NCBI RefSeq assembly: GCF_947503415.1
Contig: NZ_CANNDS010000001.1
Span: forward strand, 310,001 to 374,000
Direction: 5' to 3'
Source: an uncultured Tateyamaria sp.
GTDB lineage: Bacteria; Pseudomonadota; Alphaproteobacteria; Rhodobacterales; Rhodobacteraceae
Length of the DNA stretch: 64,000 nucleotides
Part shown: one piece after another, positions 45,753 to 55,028 of the stretch
Numbering within the stretch: position 1 is the stretch's first letter
Layout of the letters: every line of letters begins with the position of its first letter
Notes under the pieces: model-generated
The model's database searches: none
What the model saw: only the letters and a program-made list of their open reading frames with translations
Told to the model about the DNA's origin: nothing
Made by a program: the position numbers and the translations under genes

Positions 45753-46082
45753 ATGCCGGTGCGTGTTGCGATGAGCGCCTGTCTGATGTCTGCTGCGCCC
45801 GCCGTGTGCGCAGCAGGTGCAGACCAACTGCGCAAGCAACTCTTCGATGACCATTGTGTAGGCCGCACGGCCGAGCAAAGCGAACGCGCCTCTGAGCAAG
45901 TCGGCAGCCCCACCGTCAACACCTTTGGCGGCGGGCAGCGGTATCTGAACTTCCCGGTCAAAAGCGCCGAACGTGCCGTTGTCCCGGGGATCATCAACAC
46001 AGCCACAGGCCTGCAGTGCAGCGCGGGCGTCAACCATGTCGGGTACTTATTGTACGAAGAAGGGCGCAGCGCGGGTCTCTGA
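45753..46082 (+). CDS. small exported protein between sucC and sucD (first)
   Basis: A 109-residue protein with a short signal peptide (MPVRVAMSACLMSAAPAVCA). The mature part has two cysteines (DDHCVGRT and GLQCSAGV) about 50 residues apart, suggesting a disulfide. No family is recognised. It begins 5 bp after the sucC stop and is translated in the operon. The cysteine spacing resembles that of the third exported protein further down, hinting at shared ancestry, but similarity is too weak to be sure. Confidence 0.72.
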   Translation: MPVRVAMSACLMSAAPAVCAAGADQLRKQLFDDHCVGRTAEQSERASEQVGSPTVNTFGGGQRYLNFPVKSAERAVVPGIINTATGLQCSAGVNHVGYLLYEEGRSAGL

Positions 46083-46124
46083 ACCCAAGTGCCTTGATCT
46101 GCAAGCGGACGGAAGGAAAAAAAG

Positions 46125-46820
46125 GTGGATAGCAAAAGGACAAGTTGGGTCCCCAAACGCGCGCATTCCGCGCTGGCATTGCTGATTGTGGCCTCGCTGT
46201 CCGCCTGCACCACCGGCGGACGCTCGGACATCCAGGTATCGGACAACTTTCCACCTATAGGTCTGGCCGCATCGGCGGTTTGGCTTGAGGACCGGCAAGT
46301 TGCATTGCCGCGTGTCAGGGCTGCTAGCGACGTGCCGACATCGGAAATCCGTTCGGTTGTGGGCGGCAGGGCACCGGTGGCGTCGGGCACACCGCCAGCG
46401 CCTGTCCCAGTTGCGCAGCGCACGGCGCTTTCGAATGATGACATACTCAACAGCCTTGTTTCCAGCTTCCGCGCAGGATGCCTGAACAACGCGCCGGGCT
46501 TTGACACCGCTTCAGCGCGCAAGGCATTTCAGGCCAATCCGCCCTCCTTGGCCCCCGGCATGACCTACCTGTCGACAGGCCGCCCCAGACAAAGCTGCAA
46601 TGTAAGTGTGCAAGGGTACGGCACAAGCCGACCGCGCCTGACCCGTTCTGACGTGGTGCTGCTGACCCAAGAGTTGCAGCAGCGGCTTGGTGGTGATGTC
46701 GTCGTGTCCAACCGCAACCCGGAGTCGGCCTCGGCCCGTCTTCGTGTGGGTCGCACCACATATCGACTTTCCTCTTTTGTCAGCCGCCAGGGCCGCTTTT
46801 CGCTGAGTGTCAGTAAGTAA
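46125..46820 (+). CDS. lipoprotein of unknown function between sucC and sucD
   Basis: A 231-residue predicted lipoprotein. A charged start (DSKRTSWVPKRA) precedes a hydrophobic helix ending in the lipobox IVASLSAC, and the lipid Cys is at about residue 28. The mature domain has AGCLNNAPGFDTASARKAFQ and RQSCNVSVQGYG, again two cysteines with a helix between. The start is a GTG with a strong GGAAGG upstream. Its end overlaps the next gene by one base (TAATG). Function unknown. Confidence 0.8.
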   Translation: MDSKRTSWVPKRAHSALALLIVASLSACTTGGRSDIQVSDNFPPIGLAASAVWLEDRQVALPRVRAASDVPTSEIRSVVGGRAPVASGTPPAPVPVAQRTALSNDDILNSLVSSFRAGCLNNAPGFDTASARKAFQANPPSLAPGMTYLSTGRPRQSCNVSVQGYGTSRPRLTRSDVVLLTQELQQRLGGDVVVSNRNPESASARLRVGRTTYRLSSFVSRQGRFSLSVSK

Positions 46821-47320
46821 TGACGGTTCGGGCACATATCGCCGTAGCTTTTGGTCTGTGTGCTGCACTGGCCGCGCCCGCCGGCGCCGGTGTGCACCCG
46901 GCCATCAGCGCATTTGCCGATCACTGCTTTTCGCCCTTTCTGACCGCAGCGACGGCTGCGGCGCACTTGTCAGCACCCGGCGCCCGCGTAGCTTTTTATG
47001 ACCTCGATCCGGTGTCGGCTGTCGCATCCTCGCCCTCTGACAATGTCGCACCCGGCACGGATCGGCGCTGCTCGGTCGCAATCGATGGCAACCACGTTGA
47101 TGATGCGACGTGGGCCGTCGAAAACGCCTTGATGCGCGAAGGCATAACCGATCCCGCATCGGTGCCGGGTACCTATGCACAGACGGACGGAACCGCGCTT
47201 CTCGCGGCCCGCTACCTTAACCCGAACCGCATTGCCGTGGTGATTGTGGAAACGCGCCCCGGCACCAACGGCATCGAAACTCACATGACTGTAGAACGGC
47301 TGCTGCCGCTCGATAAATAA
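46820..47320 (+). CDS. exported protein between sucC and sucD (third)
   Basis: A 166-residue secreted protein with signal peptide [20 protein letters not shown](AGA). The mature part has [20 protein letters not shown] and [20 protein letters not shown], giving the same two-cysteine scheme as the two preceding genes. Relatives in databases are sometimes labelled succinyl-CoA synthetase subunit beta purely through location; there is no ligase domain here. It ends 11 bp before sucD. Function unknown. Confidence 0.8.
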   Translation: MTVRAHIAVAFGLCAALAAPAGAGVHPAISAFADHCFSPFLTAATAAAHLSAPGARVAFYDLDPVSAVASSPSDNVAPGTDRRCSVAIDGNHVDDATWAVENALMREGITDPASVPGTYAQTDGTALLAARYLNPNRIAVVIVETRPGTNGIETHMTVERLLPLDK

Positions 47321-47331
47321 GGAAAGACTCC

Positions 47332-48216
47332 ATGGCCGTACTGATTGACGAAAACACCAAGGTGATCTGCCAGGGCCTGACCGGTTCTCAGGGCACATTC
47401 CACACCGAACAGGCCATCGCATATGGCACCAAGATGGTCGGCGGCGTGACGCCCGGCAAAGGTGGCCAGACGCATCTGGACCTGCCCGTCTTCAACTCGG
47501 TGCACGAGGCGATGGACGTGACGGACGCCAACGCGTCTGTCATCTACGTGCCGCCGCCCTTCGCTGCGGATTCGATCCTTGAGGCCATCGACGCAGAGAT
47601 GCCCCTGATCGTCTGCATCACCGAGGGCATCCCGGTGCTGGACATGATGAAGGTGCAGCGCGCTTTGGAAGGCTCGTCCAGCCGCCTGATCGGCCCCAAC
47701 TGCCCTGGTGTCATCACGCCCGACGCCTGCAAAATCGGCATCATGCCCGGCCACATTCACAAGCGCGGGAGCGTGGGTGTCGTGAGCCGGTCGGGCACCC
47801 TTACTTATGAGGCTGTGAAACAGACAACCGATATGGGCCTGGGCCAATCAAGCGCCGTGGGCATCGGCGGTGACCCGATCAAGGGGACCGAGCATATCGA
47901 CGTGCTTGAGATGTTCCTCGCGGATGACGAAACCGAGAGCATCATCATGATCGGTGAGATTGGCGGTTCTGCGGAAGAAGATGCCGCGCAGTTTCTGGCA
48001 GATGAGAAGAAGAAAGGTCGCTGGAAGCCCACGGCGGGTTTCATCGCGGGTCGCACCGCCCCTCCGGGCCGTCGGATGGGGCACGCGGGCGCGATCGTTG
48101 CCGGGGGCAAGGGCGGCGCCGAGGACAAGATCGAAGCGATGCGGTCCGCTGGCATTGTGGTGGCCGACAGCCCCGCAACGCTGGGCGAGGCCGTGATGGA
48201 GGCGATTAAAGCATAA
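47332..48216 (+). CDS. sucD: succinyl-CoA synthetase alpha subunit
   Basis: A 294-residue protein starting [20 protein letters not shown], with the CoA-binding fold ([18 protein letters not shown]) and the phospho-histidine segment [16 protein letters not shown]. It forms the catalytic complex with SucC. A GGAAAGA ribosome-binding site precedes the ATG. It is followed by a dense hairpin region and then sucA. Confidence 0.97.
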   Translation: MAVLIDENTKVICQGLTGSQGTFHTEQAIAYGTKMVGGVTPGKGGQTHLDLPVFNSVHEAMDVTDANASVIYVPPPFAADSILEAIDAEMPLIVCITEGIPVLDMMKVQRALEGSSSRLIGPNCPGVITPDACKIGIMPGHIHKRGSVGVVSRSGTLTYEAVKQTTDMGLGQSSAVGIGGDPIKGTEHIDVLEMFLADDETESIIMIGEIGGSAEEDAAQFLADEKKKGRWKPTAGFIAGRTAPPGRRMGHAGAIVAGGKGGAEDKIEAMRSAGIVVADSPATLGEAVMEAIKA

Positions 48217-48246
48217 GCATGCTGACAGGTCCGGCAACAGAACTGA

Positions 48247-48325
48247 GGGCATCCCCCGACCGCGGGTGGGGGAGTCTCTCCCGCCCGGTGGGGCGGTCGG
48301 AGGATGCCCGGCGGTGCCTCCGGGC
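48247..48325 (+). other. two nested hairpins between sucD and sucA
   Basis: A 17-bp stem (48247-48263 with 48293-48309, one mismatch) encloses a weaker inner G/C stem. A second hairpin, GCCCGG/CCGGGC, lies at 48306-48325, partly exclusive with the first, so alternative folding is possible. No U-tract follows. Likely an mRNA processing or attenuation element in the suc operon. Confidence 0.55.
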
Positions 48326-48337
48326 AGGGAGCAAAAT

Positions 48338-48649
48338 ATGAAAACTGCTCTCTTGATAGTGTTCGCGATGCTCGGAAGCTCTGCCGGATTGTTTTGGTTC
48401 GCGATTACCGGCCCAGAACGTACCCTCCAACAAAGAGAAACAACACCGGACGGCCTAAGGGTCATTTTGGTAGACTTCCCAAGTGATCCCAACATCGTGT
48501 CATTTGATCCCGCTAAGGTTTCTGCAATGGCATTGCGGGACTTCGCCGCGGCCCTCTGCGGACATGACACGCGATCAGTTTCAGAATTGCAGCCGACTTT
48601 GTTCGATAAGTTGCGCGGACATAACCGCGTAGAGATCATTTGCTCCTGA
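48338..48649 (+). CDS. small membrane-anchored protein between sucD and sucA
   Basis: A 103-residue protein with one N-terminal hydrophobic helix (TALLIVFAMLGSSAGLFWFA) serving as a signal anchor, then a soluble domain with two cysteines near its end (AALCGHD and EIICS). No family is recognised. GGGAG precedes the ATG, and the stop is 9 bp before sucA. It is AT-richer than sucA and sucD, so it may be a later insertion. Confidence 0.72.
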   Translation: MKTALLIVFAMLGSSAGLFWFAITGPERTLQQRETTPDGLRVILVDFPSDPNIVSFDPAKVSAMALRDFAAALCGHDTRSVSELQPTLFDKLRGHNRVEIICS

Positions 48650-48658
48650 GGTAAAAAC

Positions 48659-51616
48659 ATGACCGACCAATCCCCCAACGACCAGTTCCATGCCTCGTCC
48701 TTCATGCAAGGACACAATGCGGAGTACCTCGAACAGATGTACGCCCGTTATGCCAATGACCCCGGCGCGGTGGATGAAAGTTGGCAAGCCTTCTTCAAGG
48801 CGATGGGCGACGACGAAGTGTCGGTCAAACGCGAGGCCGAGGGGCCAAGCTGGGCACGCGCCGACTGGCCGCCGCAACCAGGTGATGACCTCACCCAAGC
48901 GCTGACCGGCGAATGGGCAGCACCTGCAGAGGCCAAGGCCGCAGGCGACAAGATCAAGGCAAAGGCAGCTGAAACCGGCGTTGAGGTCAGTGACGATCAG
49001 ATCAAGCGCGCCGTGCTCGACAGTATCCGCGCGCTCATGCTGATCCGTGCCTACCGCATCCGGGGTCACCTTGTGGCGGATCTGGACCCGCTGGGCATGC
49101 GCGATCAGACCCCGCATCCGGAGCTGGACCCCAAATCCTACGGCTTCACCGAGGCCGACATGGACCGACCCATCTTCATCGACAAGGTGCTGGGCCTTGA
49201 TGTCGCCTCGATGCGCGAGATCGTGGCGATTGTGAAGCGCACCTATTGCGGCACCTTTGCGCTGCAATACATGCACATCTCGAACCCGGACGAAGCCAGT
49301 TGGCTGAAGGAACGGATCGAGGGTCTGGGCAAGGAAATCCAGTTCACCCGCGAAGGCCGCAAGGCGATCCTGAACAAGATGGTCGAGGCCGAGGGATTCG
49401 AGAAGTTCCTGCACGTCAAGTACATGGGCACCAAGCGCTTTGGTCTGGATGGCGGCGAAAGCCTGATCCCCGCGATGGAGCAGATCATCAAGCGCGGCGG
49501 CGCATTGGGAGTGAAGGATATTGTGATCGGCATGCCTCACCGGGGGCGGCTGAGCGTGCTCGCCAACGTGATGGCCAAACCTTACAAGGCGATCTTCAAC
49601 GAATTTCAGGGCGGCAGCTTCAAACCCGAAGATGTCGATGGCTCGGGCGATGTGAAATACCACCTCGGTGCCTCATCCGACCGCGAATTTGACGGCAACA
49701 CCGTGCACCTGTCACTGACGGCCAACCCCTCGCATCTTGAGGCGGTGAACCCGGTGGTGCTGGGCAAGGCGCGCGCCAAACAGGATCAGAATAACGACTC
49801 CGACCGCACAAGTGTGATGCCGATTCTGCTGCATGGTGACGCGGCCTTTGCCGGTCAGGGCGTTGTGGCCGAGTGCTTTGCCCTGTCGGGCCTGCGCGGC
49901 CACAGAACAGGCGGCACCATGCACCTTGTGGTCAACAACCAGATCGGGTTCACCACCGCGCCCCACTTCTCGCGGTCATCGCCGTATCCGACCGACAACG
50001 CGCTGGTGGTCGAAGCGCCGATTTTCCACGTGAATGGCGACGACCCAGAGGCCGTGGTGCATGCTGCCAAGGTTGCGACTGAGTTCCGCCAGAAGTTCCG
50101 CAAGGACGTCGTTATCGACATCTTCTGCTACCGCCGCTTTGGTCACAACGAGGGCGACGAGCCCATGTTCACCAACCCGGTGATGTACAAGAAGATCAAG
50201 AAGCACAAAACGTCCCTGACCCTTTATACCGAGCGGTTGGTCAAGGATGGCCTGATCCCCGAAGGCGAGATCGAAGACATGAAAGCCGCCTTTCAGGCGC
50301 GCATGAATGACGAGTTCGAAGCGGGCAAGGATTACAAGCCGAACAAGGCGGATTGGCTGGATGGCAAGTGGTCTCATCTGGACAAGGAAAAGGACGACTA
50401 TCAGCGCGGCAAGACCGCCATCGCGCCCGAAACGCTGGCCGATATAGGACGCGCCCTGACATCTGCGCCGGACGGCTTTCCGCTGCACAAGACTGTCGGC
50501 AGGCTTTTTGACGCGAAAAAGCAGATGTTCGACAGTGGTGAGGGGTTCGACTGGGCCACGGGTGAGGCGCTGGCCTTTGGATCGCTTCTGACCGAAGGGT
50601 TTCCGGTGCGTCTGGCCGGTCAGGACAGCACCCGCGGCACGTTCAGCCAACGCCATTCGGGCATCGTGAACCAGGAAACCGAAGAACGGTATTTCCCGCT
50701 CAACAACGTGCGGGCGGGTCAGGCACATTACGAAGTCATCGACTCGATGCTGTCGGAATATGCGGTGCTTGGTTTCGAATATGGGTATTCGATGGCCGAA
50801 CCCAATGCATTGACGTTGTGGGAGGCGCAATTTGGCGATTTTGCCAACGGCGCGCAGATCATGTTCGACCAGTTTATCAGCTCGGGCGAAAGCAAGTGGC
50901 TGCGCATGTCGGGGCTGGTTGTGTTGTTGCCCCATGGCTTCGAAGGGCAAGGGCCCGAACACTCCTCCGCCCGGCTGGAGCGGTTTTTGCAGATGTGCGG
51001 TCAGGACAACTGGATCGTCGCCAACTGCACGACGCCCGCCAATTATTTCCACATCCTGCGCCGTCAGATCCACCGCGACTTCCGCAAGCCGCTGATCCTG
51101 ATGACCCCCAAATCCCTGCTGCGCCACAAGATGGCGGTGTCCAAGGCAGAGGAGTTCACCACCGGCTCCTCCTTCCACCGTGTGCTTTGGGATGACGCGG
51201 AATTGGGCAACTCGGACACCAAGTTGGTGAAAGACGACAAGGTGAAGCGCGTGGTCATGTGTTCGGGCAAGGTCTACTACGACCTGCTGGAAGAGCGTGA
51301 CGCCCGAGGGATTGATGACGTGTACCTGATGCGGATCGAACAGTTCTATCCCTTCCCGGCGATCAGCCTCGTCAAGGAACTGGAACGCTTCAAGGGGGCC
51401 GAAATGGTCTGGTGTCAGGAAGAGCCCAAGAACCAGGGGGGGTGGTCCTTTATCGAGCCCAACATCGAATGGGTGCTGACCCGGATCAAGGCAAAGCACC
51501 AGCGCCCCGCTTATGTGGGCCGCGCCACCTCTGCCTCACCCGCCACGGGTCTGGCCAGCCAGCACAAAGCACAACAAGCCGCGCTCGTGAACGACGCGCT
51601 GACCATCGAAGGATAA
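48659..51616 (+). CDS. sucA: 2-oxoglutarate dehydrogenase E1 component
   Basis: A 985-residue thiamine-diphosphate-dependent E1o subunit that decarboxylates 2-oxoglutarate and succinylates the lipoyl arm of SucB. The N-terminal segment [20 protein letters not shown] is the E2-binding region of E1o. Catalytic blocks are [40 protein letters not shown] (ThDP-Mg motif) and [20 protein letters not shown]. The C-terminal domain ends with [13 protein letters not shown]. Length is typical. The next gene starts 4 bp after its stop. Confidence 0.98.
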   Translation: MTDQSPNDQFHASSFMQGHNAEYLEQMYARYANDPGAVDESWQAFFKAMGDDEVSVKREAEGPSWARADWPPQPGDDLTQALTGEWAAPAEAKAAGDKIKAKAAETGVEVSDDQIKRAVLDSIRALMLIRAYRIRGHLVADLDPLGMRDQTPHPELDPKSYGFTEADMDRPIFIDKVLGLDVASMREIVAIVKRTYCGTFALQYMHISNPDEASWLKERIEGLGKEIQFTREGRKAILNKMVEAEGFEKFLHVKYMGTKRFGLDGGESLIPAMEQIIKRGGALGVKDIVIGMPHRGRLSVLANVMAKPYKAIFNEFQGGSFKPEDVDGSGDVKYHLGASSDREFDGNTVHLSLTANPSHLEAVNPVVLGKARAKQDQNNDSDRTSVMPILLHGDAAFAGQGVVAECFALSGLRGHRTGGTMHLVVNNQIGFTTAPHFSRSSPYPTDNALVVEAPIFHVNGDDPEAVVHAAKVATEFRQKFRKDVVIDIFCYRRFGHNEGDEPMFTNPVMYKKIKKHKTSLTLYTERLVKDGLIPEGEIEDMKAAFQARMNDEFEAGKDYKPNKADWLDGKWSHLDKEKDDYQRGKTAIAPETLADIGRALTSAPDGFPLHKTVGRLFDAKKQMFDSGEGFDWATGEALAFGSLLTEGFPVRLAGQDSTRGTFSQRHSGIVNQETEERYFPLNNVRAGQAHYEVIDSMLSEYAVLGFEYGYSMAEPNALTLWEAQFGDFANGAQIMFDQFISSGESKWLRMSGLVVLLPHGFEGQGPEHSSARLERFLQMCGQDNWIVANCTTPANYFHILRRQIHRDFRKPLILMTPKSLLRHKMAVSKAEEFTTGSSFHRVLWDDAELGNSDTKLVKDDKVKRVVMCSGKVYYDLLEERDARGIDDVYLMRIEQFYPFPAISLVKELERFKGAEMVWCQEEPKNQGGWSFIEPNIEWVLTRIKAKHQRPAYVGRATSASPATGLASQHKAQQAALVNDALTIEG

Positions 51617-51620
51617 GACC

Positions 51621-53153
51621 ATGACCACCGAAGTCCGCGTGCCCACCTTGGGCGAAAGCGTCACCGAAGCCACCGTTGCCACATGGTTCAAGAAACCCGG
51701 CGACGCGGTGGAGGTGGACGAAATGCTGTGCGAGCTGGAAACCGACAAGGTGACGGTCGAAGTGCCCTCCCCTGCCGCTGGCACGCTTGCCGATATCGTC
51801 GCCGCCGAGGGTGAGACAGTGGGCGTGGACGCGCTGCTCGCCAACATCTCAGAAGGCGGGGCCGCGACCCCATCCAAGGACGCACCCAAAGCCGAAGCCA
51901 AGGCAGAAGAACCCGCCGCCGAAGCACCCTCATCGGGCGGTGACAGCGTTGACGTCATGGTGCCCACACTGGGCGAAAGCGTCACCGAAGCCACCGTCAG
52001 CACCTGGTTCAAGGCCGTCGGTGACAGCGTGGCCCAGGACGAAATGTTATGCGAACTGGAAACCGACAAGGTCAGCGTCGAAGTGCCGGCTCCCGCTGGC
52101 GGCGTTTTGACCGAGATCGTGGCCCCGGAGGGCACCACTGTCGATGCCTCGGCCAAGCTCGCCGTGATCTCAGGCTCTGCCGTCGGGCAGACCGATCCGG
52201 CCCCGGCCCCCAAGGCCGATGCGGCCCCGGCAGCGGCACCCGAAGGAACCGGCCGCTCGGACGTGGAAAACGCACCGTCCGCACAAAAAGCCATGGCAGC
52301 CGCCGGGATCAGCGCAGATCATGTCACGGGCACAGGCCGCGATGGTCGTGTGATGAAGGACGATGTGGCCAAGGCCGTTGCCGCAGCCGCCTCTGCCCCC
52401 ACGGCGTCGGCCCCTGCCTCTGCACCTCGTGCACCGGTCGCCGCAGACGATGCCGCGCGCGAAGAACGGGTGAAAATGACCCGTCTCCGCCAGACCATCG
52501 CCAAACGCCTGAAGGAAAGCCAGAACACAGCTGCCATGCTCACCACCTACAACGAGGTGGACATGGGCGCCGTGATGGACTTGCGCAATGAATACAAGGA
52601 CCTGTTCCTGAAGAAACACGGCGTCAAGCTGGGCTTCATGTCCTTCTTCACCAAGGCGTGCTGCCACGCGTTGAAAGAAGTGCCCGAAGTGAATGCCGAG
52701 ATTGACGGCACCGACATCGTCTACAAGAACTTCGTGCATATGGGTGTCGCGGCGGGTACGCCCACGGGCCTTGTGGTGCCGGTGATCCGCGATGCGGATG
52801 CAATGTCCTTTGCCGCGATCGAAAAGGCGATTGCCGAAAAGGGGGCCCGTGCCCGCGATGGCAAACTGAGCATGGCGGAAATGCAGGGCGGCACATTCAC
52901 GCTGTCCAACGGCGGCGTCTACGGCTCGCTCATGTCCTCACCCATCCTGAACCCACCGCAGTCGGGTATCCTAGGCATGCACAAGATCCAGGACCGGCCC
53001 ATGGCTATCGGCGGTGAGGTGGTGATCCGGCCCATGATGTATCTGGCGCTCAGCTACGACCACCGCATCGTGGATGGAAAGGGTGCTGTGACGTTCCTTG
53101 TGCGGGTCAAGGAAGCGCTGGAGGATCCGCGGCGGTTGTTGATGGATTTGTGA
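51621..53153 (+). CDS. sucB: dihydrolipoyl succinyltransferase (E2) with two lipoyl domains
   Basis: A 510-residue E2o component. Two nearly identical lipoyl domains occur at residues 1-78 and 110-185, with lipoyl lysines Lys43 and Lys150 in [13 protein letters not shown] and [13 protein letters not shown]. They are joined by Ala/Glu/Pro-rich linkers. A peripheral subunit-binding domain follows ([20 protein letters not shown]). The catalytic core contains the active-site [12 protein letters not shown]. Most described E2o proteins carry a single lipoyl domain. It forms the core of the 2-oxoglutarate dehydrogenase complex with SucA and LpdA. Confidence 0.97.
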   Translation: MTTEVRVPTLGESVTEATVATWFKKPGDAVEVDEMLCELETDKVTVEVPSPAAGTLADIVAAEGETVGVDALLANISEGGAATPSKDAPKAEAKAEEPAAEAPSSGGDSVDVMVPTLGESVTEATVSTWFKAVGDSVAQDEMLCELETDKVSVEVPAPAGGVLTEIVAPEGTTVDASAKLAVISGSAVGQTDPAPAPKADAAPAAAPEGTGRSDVENAPSAQKAMAAAGISADHVTGTGRDGRVMKDDVAKAVAAAASAPTASAPASAPRAPVAADDAAREERVKMTRLRQTIAKRLKESQNTAAMLTTYNEVDMGAVMDLRNEYKDLFLKKHGVKLGFMSFFTKACCHALKEVPEVNAEIDGTDIVYKNFVHMGVAAGTPTGLVVPVIRDADAMSFAAIEKAIAEKGARARDGKLSMAEMQGGTFTLSNGGVYGSLMSSPILNPPQSGILGMHKIQDRPMAIGGEVVIRPMMYLALSYDHRIVDGKGAVTFLVRVKEALEDPRRLLMDL

Positions 53154-53172
53154 CGGAGGTAACGCTGGTTGT

Positions 53173-53592
53173 ATGTCACACTCCGCTAAACATCGAATTA
53201 CCCAGACCGGCGCTCTGTCACTGAGCACCTGTCTGGGCATCATCTGTTGTATAGCGGGTGCGATGACCACAGGTTATGTTACGGGTCAGGTGACCGGTAG
53301 CAGGTGGTTGCAGTTTCTGTTTATGCTGGTTTTGCTTTTTGGCGTTCCGGCGGGATTTATCATCATAAATGAGTTCACAGAGCAAAAGTGGAAACAACTG
53401 CCGTTGGTGATCCGAACAAGGTCAATGCTTCGATGGTTGCCCCAATTGGTCTCAGTCGCGTCACTTCTGGGATACGGAATTTTCGGTAATATCATTTTTG
53501 TCGTCGGCGCTTACCTTTTGGTCTTACCCGGCGTTTCGATCATTGCGCTCGTATTCTTGGAAAAATACGCGCAGCAACACTTCCGTGCATAG
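53173..53592 (+). CDS. small membrane protein in the suc operon
   Basis: A 139-residue membrane protein with four likely hydrophobic helices (about 17-36, 47-66, 92-108 and 110-130). No motif or family is recognised. It is clearly AT-richer than sucB and lpdA. A GGAGG site lies near the end of sucB. It may be an inserted gene riding in the operon. Confidence 0.7.
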   Translation: MSHSAKHRITQTGALSLSTCLGIICCIAGAMTTGYVTGQVTGSRWLQFLFMLVLLFGVPAGFIIINEFTEQKWKQLPLVIRTRSMLRWLPQLVSVASLLGYGIFGNIIFVVGAYLLVLPGVSIIALVFLEKYAQQHFRA

Positions 53593-53610
53593 TAATACAG
53601 GATCAAAGGC

Positions 53611-54003
53611 ATGACCCCAGAACTCACCTACCTCACCTACGCCGTCATCCTCCTGATCGCCCATGCGATCATTCAGGCCACCTTCTCTGACCTGTCCAAA
53701 GGGCTTGGCTGGGCGCTCGGCCCCCAGGACGAACAGCGCGACCAGAACGTGGTCGCCGCCCGCATCCAGCGCGCGCTCAAGAACTATCTCGAAACCCTCC
53801 CCGCCTTCATCGCACTCGCCTTGATGCTCAAGGTCACGGACCTTGGCACCTCCGCCACGGCCACGGGCGCGGCGCTCTGGTTCTGGGCGCGCGTCGCCTA
53901 CATCCCCGCCTATGCGTCCGGCATCCCAATGGTCCGCTCCATCGCTTGGTTTGCCTCGCTCGGGGGGCTTGTCATGATGCTGTTGCCGTTGCTGGGCGCG
54001 TGA
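53611..54003 (+). CDS. MAPEG family membrane protein (first)
   Basis: A 130-residue four-helix membrane protein of the MAPEG superfamily (eicosanoid/glutathione metabolism). It has the RIQRALKNYLETLPAFIALA motif in which E-x-x-P/F residues line the fold, and later FWARVAYIPAYASGIPMVRS. Bacterial members are mostly of unknown function; some conjugate glutathione. A second, divergent MAPEG gene lies 0.5 kb downstream. Confidence 0.88.
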   Translation: MTPELTYLTYAVILLIAHAIIQATFSDLSKGLGWALGPQDEQRDQNVVAARIQRALKNYLETLPAFIALALMLKVTDLGTSATATGAALWFWARVAYIPAYASGIPMVRSIAWFASLGGLVMMLLPLLGA

Positions 54004-54545
54004 CAGCGAAACAGACATACCAGCGTGCCATCGCTGCACGGCGCGCCTTTGCCCTGCCCGGCTATCCCACGCTGGCGCAGGCGGGCTTTGATGGCGACTA
54101 TGTCTCGCCCATCCAGATGACGTCCGGCAATCTGGCGGGGCCACTGCTCATGTCCAAGGACTGGCTCGACGCCCCCTCGGCAAAGCAGCACAAGGACCAA
54201 CTCAAGCGCACCGGATACCTGCCGAATATCCCCTACAACAAGGTAATCGACAGGGTGCTCCAGCTACTGAACCTCACCCGAGCTGACATCTACATCACGC
54301 CCATCTTCCACCTGCTGACCCCCAAACGGTCCAGCACGATTCCCCCCGCCCATGCGCGCGCCTGTTTCGATGCCGTTGGCAGGCACGAACTTCTGGGCCG
54401 CAGGCCAGTTGCGCTTGGCACCGACAGCGCCCGCGTGCTGGCGTTTTTCGGGATTGACCACATCACGGCCCCCCACCCTTCTGCACGGATCGGCAGCTAT
54501 GATCACAGGGCGAACCTTATCGCAGAGGCGGTGCAAGCGGCATGA
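54000..54545 (+). CDS. protein with uracil-DNA glycosylase-like features
   Basis: A 181-residue soluble protein between two MAPEG genes. The C-terminal part, VALGTDSARVLAFFGIDHIT then APHPSAR (His159-Pro-Ser), resembles the strand plus HPS motif of uracil-DNA glycosylases; the central ADIYITPIFHLLTPKR fits the preceding strand. The usual N-terminal GxDP/GENPG water-activating motif is not clear: the region GYPTLAQAGFDGDYVSP is divergent. I therefore call it a possible distant UDG-superfamily member only. It starts with GTG overlapping the first MAPEG gene by four bases, and its stop overlaps the second by four. Confidence 0.62.
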   Translation: MTAKQTYQRAIAARRAFALPGYPTLAQAGFDGDYVSPIQMTSGNLAGPLLMSKDWLDAPSAKQHKDQLKRTGYLPNIPYNKVIDRVLQLLNLTRADIYITPIFHLLTPKRSSTIPPAHARACFDAVGRHELLGRRPVALGTDSARVLAFFGIDHITAPHPSARIGSYDHRANLIAEAVQAA

Positions 54546-54964
54546 CCCCCGAACTCACAGCCCTCGCGCTCGCCGCACTACTACAGGTCCTGCAGTTTTG
54601 CCTGATGGCCGTGCCAACCAACATCGAATTGCCGCAAGGCAAGACCCTGTCCCCCCGCGACCGCAACCGCTTGGGCGGCGACATCCAGGATCAGGTGTCT
54701 ACCAAAACCGCCCGCCTGATCCGGGCGTGGGAAAACCATTTCGAAAGCCTTGCCCTGTTCACCATCGCCGTCATCGTCGTGACTTTGGCAGAGGCAAGCA
54801 CATCCTTCACCGCAATCTGCGCATGGGCCTACCTGCTCGCGCGCATTCTCTATATCCCCGCCTACTATTTCGGCCTGACCCCGTGGCGGTCGCTGATCTG
54901 GCTGGTGGGATTTCTCGCTGCACCCTGCATACTTGTCGCAACGCTCCTGTCTTCTTCTGGCTGA
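54542..54964 (+). CDS. MAPEG family membrane protein (second)
   Basis: A 140-residue MAPEG-type protein with four hydrophobic helices. The family block [20 protein letters not shown] is at residues about 56-75, and [20 protein letters not shown] follows near 97-116. It differs clearly from the first copy, so the duplication is old or the two were recruited separately. It overlaps the preceding gene (ATGA) and is followed by a GC-rich palindrome and lpdA. Confidence 0.88.
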   Translation: MTPELTALALAALLQVLQFCLMAVPTNIELPQGKTLSPRDRNRLGGDIQDQVSTKTARLIRAWENHFESLALFTIAVIVVTLAEASTSFTAICAWAYLLARILYIPAYYFGLTPWRSLIWLVGFLAAPCILVATLLSSSG

Positions 54965-54970
54965 AAATAT

Positions 54971-54998
54971 CCCGGGGGTCCGGGGGCAGCGCCCCCGG
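54971..54998 (+). repeat. GC-rich palindrome before lpdA
   Basis: CCGGGGGC (54980-54987) and GCCCCCGG (54991-54998) form a strong stem-loop; an additional CCCGGGGG (54971-54978) offers an alternative partner. Similar GGGGGCAG-type elements are common between genes in Rhodobacteraceae (from memory). Confidence 0.5.
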
Positions 54999-55028
54999 GT
55001 TCGACCGGCAAACAAAAGGACCAAACCC

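Noticed and set aside
49976-51499. 507-codon open frame antisense to sucA
   Set aside because: High-GC codon bias in sucA leaves the opposite strand open. The translation has no family resemblance and sucA is unambiguous.
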